Below are positions 24,559 to 36,165 of a stretch of 64,000 nt of DNA, piece by piece. The position numbers were made by a program, and so were the translations under genes. The notes beneath the pieces are model-generated. The model did no database searches. It was not told the origin of the DNA and saw only the letters and a program-made list of their open reading frames with translations. Source of the DNA: Aralia elata (Eukaryota > Streptophyta > Magnoliopsida > Apiales > Araliaceae); NCBI GenBank assembly GCA_034770075.1, contig CM068380.1:83722112-83786111 (forward strand). Direction: 5' to 3'. Within the stretch, counting starts at the first letter, position 1, and each line of letters starts with the position of its first letter.

Positions 24559-26210
24559 AATAACTAATCATATGTCTTCATTGACTTTTATTTATTTTGG
24601 TATGAGGAGTTGACTTTGAATGTATAGTCTCTCATTGACCTTTTATTTATATCGGTATGAGGAGTTGACTTTGAATATAAAGCCTCCTCGTTAGTACAAA
24701 AATGTTAAGAAAGATGTACATATAAGGCAATAAACGGATGAATACTCAATGGGAGAGACCTTTATAAGTATAAGCTATATACTCCTTGTATTGAGCATAG
24801 GCTATGGAAGGAATTTTGTTTTAAATGTAAATTGTTGTGTTTTAAATTTTTTTTTTTGTGTTATCTATATTTGCATGTGTATAATAAGTACAATCCTTCT
24901 TGTAGATTTCACAATTCCCATCGAATACTATGAATTCAACTAATAAATAAATAAATTATGTAATTTGCATCGAAAGATTGGTGTATTATTGGGGGTATTG
25001 ACATTAAAGAATTCGTATTATTGTAAACTTATTTAATATCAAATATCTGACGATTAACGTGATAGACAAAAAATTTAATTCTAATACAATACAAATTTTT
25101 ATTTTTAATTATAAAAGTATGTCTCACTTCAAAACATGTGGATTAATTTAATATGCATGTAAGGTCTCAAATTAAGATTCATAATATTTTTTGTCATGGA
25201 ATTTTGAGTAAATTAATGATAGATTAAAATTACTTAAGAAAATAATATTTGGACATTTAATTTGGGAAAATTATATGCGAATAGATCCTATTCAATTTTT
25301 TTTTGGGTATTTCCACGCTACAGATATATAATGAAAGAGGTCGTGTTGAATAGTCTTGAATTATTTTTATTGGCTTTAGTTTGTGAAAATAAATAAATTA
25401 AACTTTTGAGTTTTATAAGGTGTGACACGTATGCACTTTGCGGTGAGTTGAATTTGAATCCTTCATCTCTTCATGGACCAGAGAATCCAACTTTCTTTTT
25501 CATAAATAAAAAGAAAGGCCAACTTTTTTGTTAATTTTGTTCACTGACGTTTAGCCATATTTTCCTTACAAAATAATTATGTACAAACCGGTGTATAATT
25601 TGTTTGGATGAATAGTAAGACCCAAATAAGTTGATACTAGAAAGAAAGATATAATAATAAAAATAGAAAAATATTTTAAAATTTAACATAAATTGAATTA
25701 TGTTTAAATTAATGAGGTTTACTTATTTTTTATCATCTTCTTCCACAAAAATCCGTTATTATATGGATAGTAAGCAGATCGTACACTTATAAGATTGTAT
25801 CATATGAAATTAATAGAATTATTTTTAAAATTATAATTCTCTAAAGTAATTTATGTTTTACCATTGCACTTTAATGTCTAATTAAAACTACTCCTACCGG
25901 CTTACAAATTTTATTATTATTATTATTTTTAATTTTGATCTTAGTTAATTTACGAAATTTTAAATTTTAAATTGTATTTGAATTTATTTTATTTTTTAAA
26001 ATAACAGTTTTGCATTTTCATAATACTTTTTTAATTGTTTATAATAATAACTATTGTGCTTATTAAATCCAAAAAATTATATCAATATTAAATTATAAAT
26101 TTTTGTAAATTAACTAAAAAATCAAATAGAACCTTTCTATATGACAGATCTAGGGATAATTTTCTTAAAATTATTTAGTAACTTTAGAATGAATTATAGA
26201 TGATAAATAT

Positions 26211-26465
26211 CACTCCATCGGTTCTATATTATTTGATCATTGTTGATTTTTTAAAGTCAATTTAATTTTTTTTTAAATTTAAAATTGACATAGATTGTTT
26301 TAATTTTAACTAATATAATAATAAATATTATAAATTATTAAAAAAATTCCATTATACGTTTTATTATTTTATAATTTTTAATAATTTATCTTAATTTTAA
26401 TTTTAAAATATTTTAAATTAAATTTCAAAAAGCAACAATGATCATATAATTGCGGAAGGGAGTAG
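26211..26465. mobile_element. Stowaway-like MITE
   Basis: The left end CACTCCATCGGTTCTATATT and the right end GCGGAAGGGAGTAG are degenerate inverted CTCCNTCCG termini. Inner arms AAAGTCAATTTAA and AGCAACAATGATCATAT pair with TGATCATTGTTG on the left. Confidence 0.65.
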
Positions 26466-26861
26466 TAAATTACTTTTATCATCTCGGTGGAGTAATCTTT
26501 GCACACATCTATGGACTATGTGCATGATACATCCAAGTCGCAATAGAACCACTCCGGCATATGATTGGACCGTTCAACTGGCCACTAGAACCTATAAATA
26601 TCAAAGAATTTAAAAACGAAAATAATGAAGGCTTCATTTAGAACTTGGAAAACGTAGAAGAAAATAAAAGATTTTTTTTTGGTCAATAGAAATAAATCTA
26701 ACAATCTATACCATAATTTTAAAAAACCTAATATTAAAAATAATGTTAAAGTATAGTATATATAAAAATATTTCAGTAAAATTTTAGATATTATATATAT
26801 ATATATATGTTTTTCTCGTTGACTTTTTAAATTTCAAATCAAATCCAAAAAAAAATGAGAA

Positions 26862-27044
26862 CTTTAATATTGTAATATTTCAATTAATAATTTAAATATT
26901 ATTATAGTTGGGTTGAGTAAATATTTTATGGGATCCATGATGTCAACAATCATATTTTTTAATGTCATGGATCCCATAAAATATTTACTCAAGCCAACTA
27001 CAATAATATTTTGATTATTAATTCAAATATTACAATATTAAAAT
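26862..27044. repeat. 183-bp near-perfect palindrome
   Basis: The arms of about 78-80 bp run from TTTAATATTGTAATATTTCA to GATCCATGA on the left, and the inverted copy from TCATGGATCC to ATTACAATATTAAA on the right. They are separated by a loop of about 22 bp (GTCAACAATC...). Only a few mismatches were seen. It has no ORF, and its size fits a MITE that is almost all terminal repeat. Confidence 0.75.
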
Positions 27045-27117
27045 GGGTTGTGTCAAAAGTAAACACACATTGTATTAGGTATGGGGTCCAGGCGAAGGGT
27101 AATATAAATTAAAAATA

Positions 27118-27380
27118 GTACTCCTTCCGTCTCAAATTAATTGTTCAGTTCTGATTTTTTAAAGTCAAATTGACTATTTTTGAAACTAATCTTTTTACTA
27201 TTTTTGCTAAAATATAGGTGAAGAGATTATAACCAAAAGAAAGTATATACAATTTATTACTAACCCCAATTTTTATAATTTTAGAAATATATTTATATAT
27301 ACTTAATTATTAATTCTAAAAATAGTCAATTTGACTTAAAAAAGTCAAAACTGAGCAATTAATTTGGGACGGAGGGAATA
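27118..27380. mobile_element. Stowaway MITE
   Basis: TACTCCTTCCGTCTCAAATT at the left end is mirrored by AATTTGGGACGGAGGGAATA at the right. Internal arms AAAGTCAAATTGACTATTTT and AAAATAGTCAATTTGACTT also pair. The ends, TA borders and about 262-bp length are classic Stowaway (Tc1/mariner-type). Confidence 0.8.
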
Positions 27381-28305
27381 TTAAACAAAATACTTGAAAT
27401 ACTAAGTAAGTATTATTCTTTAATAATAAAAAAAAAGTAATAGTATTCTTTTCTTAGTAATAATAAGAATGATCGTAGCTGTTAAGAGTAAGCAAATATC
27501 CTTAATAACACTATTAATGCTAATACTTGAAGGAATATTAAGATTAAGAAGAATACAACAAGTCATATACTTAAATATCGATTATATTACTCACACTTTT
27601 TTAATCTTTGGACAAAAATTACGTGGCAGTTTTAACTTATAATTTAAACTAAATATACTATTTTCTTACTTTCTTTACCTTATTCATATTTAAGTGACCT
27701 TTGTAGGTAGTATTTAATATCTAATTACATGTGAAATTAGTGTTTAAAAAATATTAAAATATTCATTACTAAAAGTTCAATTATAGAAAAAGTAAAAAAA
27801 GAGGCCACGTCATATGGCATCAGAGATAACATAATTCTCCAAAACTTGGAAAGGGGTTAAAATTCATCAAGGAGTAAAATCGGTAATAATCTCCCTTCTT
27901 TGTTTTGAGTCGAGTAGTTTGCAAAAACAAAAGTACAAAACCCTTCCAAAGTTCCAATAATGGAAGTGGGACCACGCTACATTCGATTTGATGAGGTTGT
28001 TTTGTTTTCCTCAATTAGAAACAGTACCTCAATGGGCCCTCTCTCCCTCTCTAGTCTTTTTCCCTCTTTGTCTCTCTTATAAATCGTATAGCCCACTAGG
28101 CCCACCCCGAGCTCTGTACTCTATAGATATTCGAATATCTCTCTGTACTTCATCACCAAAATATATATTTTTTTACATAAATTAAAAACAGTTTCTCAAT
28201 AATGCCGCAAAATTATATAAAATAATATTTTTTTTATATTAGTAAATCTCACTAATATACTTGTCTTTTACTTTGTGTACTTATTGTTATTTTTTTAAAG
28301 ACCGA

Positions 28306-28307
<2 letters not shown>

Positions 28308-28352
<45 letters not shown>
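28308..28352. repeat. (TA)n microsatellite
   Basis: About 22 uninterrupted TA units. Confidence 0.95.
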
Positions 28353-28354
<2 letters not shown>

Positions 28355-28859
28355 TTCACTAGCTTTATTATCCTAACTCCCTTTCTTATCCTCCAACCTA
28401 ATCCAGTTCAATCTTGTGATACTTTTATGTGAAAATGAAGGTACCTAGATATGACAAAGAAGGAAAAGTATGATATTTCAAGAATTTATACAATTTTGGA
28501 TAGAAACTGTGGGAAAGCATTGTGGGGGCAAACTTCATGCTTTTAAAATATGAAAAAAAAAATATGCTAAAGCTAGCGGATGTCTCATTCTTGGACGAAA
28601 GAGTAATACGAAAAAACAAGTGGCTCTGCATTCAGATTCTTTATTTTGAAAAGAGAATAGTTATAGCGCTTTCTCCTCTTTATCTTTATGAATAAAATAG
28701 TGAAATTTGCCAAATCAATAGGTGGAATTTGCAGAACATATATATACACTACAAACAACACATGACAGGGCAAGCAAGCATAAACAAATAGAGCTTTAGA
28801 ATTAAGTTTTTTTTATTTATTTTATTTGGAATAAATAATATATGCGTGGAAAAATTAAT

Positions 28860-29736
28860 ATCGACGTAGTTGTATTGCTCTTCTTTCCATGAAGGGAATT
28901 TACAGCATTCCAGTGTCCACAGATTGGTTGGTGCATAAACTGAGAGAGCTTATTTACTGTATAAGCAATGTTCGGACAAGTGAGTGACAGATGACTGAAG
29001 CTATGTTTGGTATTCGGGATTGACTGAGGTAACACAATTGGTGGTGATCTTGGCTGGGAGAGTGGGATGAGATCCATCAATAAATTTTTACAGATCATAG
29101 CCAATGAAAATGGCTTCCATTTGGATTTTTCAAGAGAGATAATTGGTGGGAGTGAGTTTGATAGAATTATGAATGGTAATTATGGTGAGGGATTTTATGG
29201 GTTCTTGGATATTATGGATGGTGATTTGGGTATTTTCGTTAGCCATGGAATGAGGAGAAATAATTGGGGACGCTTGCGTGAGATGGTTGTCGCCCGGATC
29301 GTTTTTAGCAGAGCTGTATGGTGGAACACGCTCGGATTATTTGTTTCAGTTGTGCTTGGTTTATTGTTGATTTCGGACTAGCTTACTTTTTGTATGTCTT
29401 TAAATTTTCGGGAAAACTTTTTTGGCTTGCGAAATTTTATGGCTTTGATTCGAAGGAATGAAGAACTTGTTGTAGGATTATGTGGCTTTGATACCATAAA
29501 GAAATTTAAAGTCCGAGAAAAATTGAAGAATTATGGCATACCTTCTCATTGATATGAACAACATATATATAGGTTATAAGAGCAAAAGAATAGGAAACAA
29601 ATCAAACTAAATAACTACCTAAGAATCAAAAGACATAATTATAAATAATTACAAAATATACAAATGAATATGAAAATTCCTTGATTGTCTCAACTAGATT
29701 TGGTGTTATCTTTTTATATCTTTATTATTTACAACA
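28860..29736 (-). mobile_element. Deleted Ty1-copia retrotransposon (5' LTR, PBS, gag start joined to RT fragment)
   Basis: On the minus strand, a probable LTR (29736-29497) begins TGTTGTAAATAATAAAG. Its last bases (CTTTA) are followed by TGGTATCAAAGCC, a near match to the initiator-Met tRNA primer-binding site (29496-29483). From ATG at 29246 the frame reads MANENTQITIHNIQEPIKS, then SIKLTPTNYLS, a TGA where copia gag usually has Trp, then MEAIFIGYDL: a copia gag N-terminus. After NPEYQT it jumps straight to LTCPNIAYTVNKLSQFMHQ (28.9-29.0 kb), the end of a copia reverse transcriptase. Protease, integrase and most of the RT are therefore deleted. Frames stop repeatedly and no second LTR was found. 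It is a dead remnant. Confidence 0.8.
29497..29736 (-). repeat. 5' LTR of the deleted copia element
   Basis: About 240 bp bounded by TGTTG at 29736 and by the primer-binding site just past 29497. The terminal CA has probably mutated to TA. It contains AATGAGAAGG near the 3' end. There is no partner LTR in the window. Confidence 0.6.
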
Positions 29737-29942
29737 CTAATTAATTAGGTGAATATAGACTTCGTAAGGGTGTTGAATTCTCTAAATAAGTATATGAATA
29801 TTATGTGATATACGTGAGGAATTGAAACATATATACTACCTTGTACAGTTATTAAGAGTTGATCAACACAATCCTTCTAAAGTTGAATTAAGGCAGTGCA
29901 TGACAGATTAAAACAAATGGAAGTTTCTTTCTCGTTGAAAGG

Positions 29943-31100
29943 TGTAGGTGAGGAAATCGTACTTCGCCTAATTAGGATTTTAAATTGGCTAAAGAAGAGA
30001 GAAATCTATGAAAAGTACAAGAAATGTCAATGGTTTGTATAGGAAAAGAACAACTAGGCAATCGCCTCAGAAATGTCTACGATCGAGTAAATAGCTCTAC
30101 GAACGAATGGGTCGAATCGACTTGGAAAATAGAAAGAATTTTAGAGAGAAAGAGCCTTCTTGTATGACTTGAAATATTCGAGAATCAAAAGTCATTTCTA
30201 TTAAAATGAAGGGTGTATTTATAGGGCCTTCTGGTAAGTGATCATGTGTCTGCCACATGTCTGAATCATGTGCTTAACATGTGACCTCAGGCAAAATTCT
30301 AGAAATACCTTTAGTTTCCCAAAGTGATGCCGAAATTGCCATGTCCTTCTAACTGTCAATCCAAATCCCTCAACAATTTCCTATGATGAGTTGCCTCCAC
30401 AAGCCTTCTGTCATGGGACTTATAAAGGCCTCTTTCAAGTCATTAATCTTTAAGGTCTTGTAGCTCAATTCACGTTGATCCGAGTTTCTTTCTTCATTCA
30501 AACACCATATGACCCAAATTAATCGTTGAAATGCTTCAGAAGTCTTCGTCACGACCCTAGGGTGGCCAAGTCCTAAGGGGCCGAACCCTAAAGGGAGGGT
30601 TAAATTTTAGGGCGACGAACCCTAAGGTGGCCGAACCTTAAGAGACCAAACCTAGGTTTGTGCGTCCTTCGATATCTTTAATTTGTTTTGGCTTTTTTTG
30701 CTCAGTTTTCATCCTTTTCTCATGATTCTCGATCATGTAAGAAGTTTCTCTTGTCATGGAAGATATAAGAAAAATTATTCCTAAATCTTCATGAGTTTTT
30801 TTGTCTCTTTTTTCTTAGTTTCAAGCTTGCTATTCCGTCATTGCATCGCTCAGGGCTCGCTCGGCATGACATTTGGAAAAACGAAGAGGTGTGCCCCCTA
30901 GGAGGCCAACCCTTAGGGTGACCGAACCCTAGGGTGACTCTGATTTTCTTGGTCTTCTTCCGTTCGTTTTCTTAGTTTTGTCCTTATTTTATTCCGGTAG
31001 TCCAAATTAAGTTTAATTGAGAAAATTGTTATCAAAGTTTGTCACAAGATGGGAGTACCTAAGGGTAGTTGAATCCTAGGAGGGCCAAAATCTTAGATGT
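29943..31100 (-). mobile_element. LTR-retroelement fragment related to the 48.8-55.8 kb element (LTR plus 3' internal piece)
   Basis: Read on the minus strand, the part between about 30550 and 29943 is collinear with the 658-bp LTRs at 48823 and 55152. It shares TTGTTGAGGGATTTGGATTG, AGAAGGACATGGCAATTTCG and GGTATTTCTAGAATTTT, repeated CACATGT words, then CCAGAAGG followed by a TATA-like CCTATAAATACACCC, and it ends TTTCCTCACCTACA. The other LTRs end TTTTCTTACCTACA. Beyond the LTR (30552-31100) there are several GGCCGAACCCTAAGG-type words, like those near the 3' end of the full element (53998-54115). No primer-binding site follows the terminal CA at 29943, so this is a 3' LTR with adjoining internal sequence, or a solo LTR with a remnant. 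The right-hand limit is uncertain. Confidence 0.6.
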
Positions 31101-32154
31101 TCCCCCTTCTATTCATTTATTGTCCATCTTATTTATTTATTTTTAACTTTTTTATTTTTTATTTAATTCTTTAGGTTATATGTCAACCTTAATTTATAAT
31201 AGGGTCCTCAGAAGGTAAAAGGAATATGCTAGGCAACTTGACATCATATAAACATCGCCTCCATATATATGTAGGTGATAATGTTGATAGAACAACCAAA
31301 AAACAGCAGTGGACACAATGAATGAAAAGCAATACATATGTATGTGTGTGTATATATATATATATATATGTATGTACATATATAGCAATAGATTTTTATG
31401 CCATCATTAAGCATTCATTAAATTTAAAAATAAACATGAAATAAAAATTAAAATAAATCGAAGGGAGTGAAAAACTGTGTACAAAAGTTTCACACTCTGA
31501 ACTTGGCCAAAATATGTAAGTTAGAAAGATATCAAACGGTGTATTAATCGGCTGTTTCTGTTTTTCTCTATTTCCTAGCACCTTAGGTTCCCGTACATAA
31601 TAGGGCATGAGGAATACATAATCAATATTGAATTTCCACCAGATCATGTTTTGGATTTATTTTGTTTTGTTTTATGTTTTCATCTTCTTTTGGGATGATT
31701 GAGTATTTGTTTATATATAAAAAAATAGATATTTAGAGTTTCATGTGTACTTTGCCATAAAAAGTAACCCGTACTAAAAAGTTTCCTATTTTAAAAATTA
31801 TAGTAATCTTATCAAATAAAATAAAGCTACCATATTCCCAAGAGAATCCTATGATCGAGATATACTTGCACTATATGTGCATCATATAACATGTGTTTCA
31901 TTTCATATAAATGTGACTGCAATTGTTTCTTGGGAGTGTGTTATTTTGGATTGATGACAAGCTGCTGAATCATATCTTCCAAAGATCCTCCCATTCATAA
32001 CTCCTTCAATCAATCAATACACATACGACATGTGAATAACAAAGAGGGTGGTGGGCCGGTTGCATGATTCGCCGGTCCGGTTGGTCCATTAATGCACAAT
32101 TCATATCTGTATTTTGTGTGGAGGAGAGATAACCTTTGTTTTCTTTTTTCGATC

Positions 32155-32156
<2 letters not shown>

Positions 32157-32198
<42 letters not shown>
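32157..32198. repeat. (TA)n microsatellite
   Basis: About 21 TA units. Confidence 0.95.
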
Positions 32199-32203
<5 letters not shown>

Positions 32204-32766
32204 AGTGGGAAAATGATATTTTTATTTTAACATAAATGTACAATGTTTGCATAGACAATAAAATTTATATAAACTATCATTAATTTGTGTCTTAATTAAA
32301 CATTTTAACGCTAAAATATCATCTTTTTATAATTAGATTTTTTAATATACCTTATCACTCTAGAGATATCAAGTCATCCATGAATGAAGACCGACTATTA
32401 AGGGGTATTTCAATCACTGCATGCATAATGGAGACATAAATGCACTCGGACATTTTCCTGCAACAATTGGCTTGTGCCGGTATTTGGCGCATGACATCAA
32501 TCTTCTGAATTTTTGGACAATATTCAATTTACTACTCCACTAACAAGAGTACTGAACTTATTACATAAGCAAAAAAGTAGTCCCTCAGTGACCACATCGA
32601 CGGGACTCTTCAGCTCTTCTTAATTAATTTCCTTCCTCGCAGCTTATGATATATTCCATCTGCATATAGAGGCACATTTCCACATTACTTAAATCAACTT
32701 CTGGAGTCCGTTGTTCATACATCCACCTCGAGTAGACCTAATAGATTTATATATGTGTCAACATGA

Positions 32767-32803
<37 letters not shown>

Positions 32804-32990
32804 GATAGAGGAGAGAAATTAACATGTTCTACTCCCTCCATCCCAGACAAGATAATTACCAAATTTCACGTATATGTGCATGCTTGTGTTGTTGTGTTGA
32901 CCGTATAAGTCTTGCCAAAAAAAAAGAAGAAGAAAAGTGTTTCTTACTTGTAATTATGCTTGTGCAGTTGTGTTTATTGGTACATCATGT

Positions 32991-33070
32991 ACATTTTACA
33001 ACTAGTGATCGTTTTACTCAGAGCCTGAGCACATTTTACAACTAGTGATCGTTTTACTTAGGACCGTTTC
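32991..33070. repeat. 40-bp direct tandem duplication
   Basis: ACATTTTACAACTAGTGATC followed by GTTTTACT(C/T)AG occurs at 32991 and again exactly 40 bp later, with only a few differences at the end of the unit. Confidence 0.85.
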
Positions 33071-33115
33071 TGAGCACGGGAAGGTCGATTGTCCTGAGCT
33101 TTCGATCAGGGCCCT

Positions 33116-33118
<3 letters not shown>

Positions 33119-33164
<46 letters not shown>

Positions 33165-33180
33165 GTGTGTGTGTGTGTGA
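33119..33180. repeat. Compound (TA)n-(CA)n-(GT)n microsatellite
   Basis: About 20 TA units run into ACACACGTGTGTGTGTGTGT. Confidence 0.95.
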
Positions 33181-33439
33181 AATTAAAAATATAAATATAT
33201 AATGATATAAGTATACAAAAATAATTTTCAAAATTCAATAAATTTTTAAGGATTCAACTGGGCCAACTCTAATATAGTGTTAAATGGGTTGACAATCATG
33301 TGCATCGAGAAAGATATGCTAGACAAGGTTGATTTTGAACGTTTGATTGAAGATTTTGCTTCTAAGAATACTAGAAGAAGTATCTTTCAATGAATGTATT
33401 CTAATATATTTTGTTGTAGTTGAACTATTTAGACGAACT

Positions 33440-33521
33440 TCTCATATATTTTGTTGTAGTCGAAGTTCTCATATATTTTGTTGTAGTCGAAGTTCTCATA
33501 TATTTTGTTGTAGTCAAACTA
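33440..33521. repeat. 27-bp minisatellite, three units
   Basis: The unit begins CTCATATATTTTGTTGTAGT and ends CGAAGTT. Two perfect copies and one diverged copy follow each other, and a fourth degenerate copy (AATATATTTTGTTGTAGTTG) precedes at about 33401. Because 27 is a multiple of three, the reading frame through it stays open by chance. Confidence 0.85.
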
Positions 33522-35724
33522 TTATATTTTAAGATCCGAAAAAATACTTTTTTGGATACAACTTGTAATTTTTATTTATTTAGTTTTATTTTTTTTTGTG
33601 AATACAATGTTTTGAAAAGGGTCTCGTTTTCATTTTTCGTCCTGGATCATCAAAATCCCAAGAACGGTCTTGCTTTCATCGTAAACTTATTTTTTCAATT
33701 CAATGTGAACTTGTATCGTATGTGTGTATTATAATTATATATTGGACTGTCAATTGGATCGGTAAAGCCTTAAGTCCGACTATTTGGCCTGTTAAAAACT
33801 CACTTGAATTTAATTTGAGAGTGAGCCGAGTCGAATTTAGATAAAAATGAAACTCCGAAATAAAATTTGGGCCGAGTTTAGTCAATAGATCGTTCGGCTC
33901 CATTATAAGACCGACTGAATTATATGTTAAAAACATATAAATATATAGACTATTTATATTAATAATAACATATTTATACTCACAGTTTATATTTATATAA
34001 TGTCTTTAACTAAAATTTAGGTACCATCTTTTCTTTAAAGTTATTTATTATTTATTTAAATATTATGTCATTTTAACTAATCTTATGTAAATAATTTAGA
34101 GATATACGTATCACTACCATGATTATTTGTATATTTGAAGTTCAAATTTTTAAATTTTGGTGATATTTTTATTTGATGACTTGTAAAATTTTTAATATTT
34201 TTATCAATAGGTTATCAATATGAGCTAACGTTGTTTTAATAATGAGTTGCATTAGTTTTTTGTTTTCATTTTTAACTTATTAATTTTGATGTTTTTTTGT
34301 GTGAAATGTCTGAAAATTAGTCCGTGATCATATATGGACTGAGTTTGAATAACATACTATAAAGCTCGAATGAATTGAGTTAGAGCCCAAGTACAGTCTG
34401 TTCATTAATATTTAAATAGATTGAACTTAAACACTTTCACGATCAACTTACTTAACCTAATTAAGAGTCCTAATTATTTATTTATTCAGAAAATATCACA
34501 ATCTTTCAAATAATACTTGACCTGGTCCCTTAGTCCATCTTAATAATACGGTGATTCGCAAGGTCCCCAATTAAGTCTCGACCTCGATAGCCAACTTCTC
34601 AGTACATGTACAGTATTATTATTTTTAACACTTCAAACTTGGACATGCATGGTAAATAACACCTGTACGTTCCCTAGGCAACCGATAAATTATGTCATTT
34701 GATTATCGCGCAACGTAATGTATAATTAAGTTTGTTTGGTAATTAAGTGAGGGACCTAGTGACCTTTAATTACATACTACAAATAAGTTTTGGTACTATA
34801 ATTGCACTAGACTTTTTTGTGTTATAAATTTTGTTACAAAAATAATACTAATAAAAAGACCTTAATTAAACTGAGATTTTACACCAACCATTAATGTAGT
34901 GTAGACCAGGGCTAACGGAACTTTTGAAGAAATTAAGTATATCATATGAGCAGATCTTTAAAAAACTTGAAGTCGTGCGTGATTGATACAAAAACCTTAG
35001 GCAGAAAGATCAATTGTCCTTGATAAAAGACAGGTTTCAGATCTCCATGTGTTAGGTTTCAAGTCGGACCACCAAAACTTTTAAGATAACACGCATAATA
35101 ATACCAAAAAGTAAAGGGCAAGTGTGAAAGAAAAAATGTCACATTATTATTGTACATAATTTGAATGGAACATGGCTATGATATATGGGAAGACTGTCGA
35201 TACCATATTAATGGCGGTCTTTGTAAACTTTCCCGAAAAGGGAGAGAGAATTAAGCGACGGTGGACTTTAAGATATATACACCCTCTCTTTAAAAAAAAA
35301 AGAAAAGAAAAGAAAAAAAGAAGTCTCATTTATAAAATTTATAAATGTTAAAAATATATTTTTCTTTGTCTACTCATATAAATATTATTCAGGTGTCAAT
35401 GTAGTAATGAAATTATAATTATAAATTTGAAAACATTGTATCTTTGTAATATTATAAGTTGATAAATGAAATTATTTTTGTGAAAGAGAAAACGTATCAA
35501 ACAAAAATAATGTATCTGGACTGGACTACAATATAGGCAAGCTAAACCATCTTTTATCTGCAATAATTCATACACCAAGTAGACTTGATGTCTCCTCTAT
35601 TACTAGAAATTTATGACGTCCTAATAAATGGTCTCCCCAAAATATTTCCTCTTAACCGGAAATGGTGCTTTTTTTTTCTTTTTTTTTTTTTGTCACAACC
35701 TAGATAAAAGCAATGTATCCTGAG

Positions 35725-35731
35725 TTCCTGC

Positions 35732-35767
<36 letters not shown>

Positions 35768-35873
35768 ACACGCATATATACACATTATCAGCTAGAAGCA
35801 ACATACCCTAATTAATCAGTTGGTGATCATCACAGCTTCAAATTCTGGAAACAACTTTCCTTCCAAGTAGAGG
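35725..35873 (+). other. Transcript leader-like sequence without a recognisable CDS
   Basis: A (CT)n-(CA)n tract (about 35731-35766) is followed by mixed-composition sequence ending at CCAAGTAGAG, with a donor-like GTAAGG after it. This looks like a plant 5' UTR exon, but no coding exon could be linked downstream. It may be a remnant or a non-coding transcript. Confidence 0.2.
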
Positions 35874-36044
35874 TAAGGCCATTGACTTCATTACAAGAAT
35901 CTGGGACATTTAGGATCGTTGCACATTCAAGCAAGGAATTAGAAAATGTCTAGGAAATTAAAAAGACATCAAAAAGAAAAGAAATTAAATGAAATTTAAA
36001 ATTTTATAGGAACATTTTTATCCATTTTTTACACCATATAAAGA

Positions 36045-36165
36045 AACCCTAACAACGGAAGAAAGGGGGGAAAGTGAGGAAGAAATAGATGTAGAAATAG
36101 AAACAACTTCCGAAAAAAGGGAACTAAACAAGAATTTTTCCCCCTTTCTTCCGTTGTTAGGGTTA
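36045..36165. repeat. Inverted repeat with 29-bp arms
   Basis: AACCCTAACAACGGAAGAAA followed by GGGGGG on the left is matched in inverted form by CCCCCTTTCTTCCGTTGTTA then GGGTT on the right, with a spacer of about 62 bp. It could be a small MITE or a hairpin-RNA locus. Confidence 0.6.

Larger units (their letters stand above)
23416..28859. other. AT-rich intergenic region dominated by MITEs
   Basis: No gene is supported. It holds a 385-bp MITE (24174-24558), two Stowaway-like MITEs (26211-26465 and 27118-27380), a long palindrome (26862-27044) and a TA tract at 28308-28352. A CT-rich stretch at about 28040-28090 followed by CTTATAAATCG resembles a promoter, but no transcribed gene could be attached to it. 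Confidence 0.5.

Noticed and set aside
29067..29381. Plus-strand 104-codon frame ending in a hydrophobic stretch
   Set aside because: The minus strand of the same bases reads as a copia gag start (MANENTQ...) after a primer-binding site, so the plus frame is a shadow.
30552..31100. CCCTAA-rich words considered as interstitial telomere repeat
   Set aside because: The words are separated and variable (CCGAACCCTAAGG), not a tandem TTTAGGG array, and match the 3' internal part of the LTR family.
33440..33521. Direct repeats considered as a CRISPR-like array
   Set aside because: The units are contiguous with no spacers, and the genome is a plant's.
33347..33734. Two overlapping frames with a repeated nine-residue unit
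   Set aside because: They result from the 27-bp minisatellite, whose length is a multiple of three; no start context or family.
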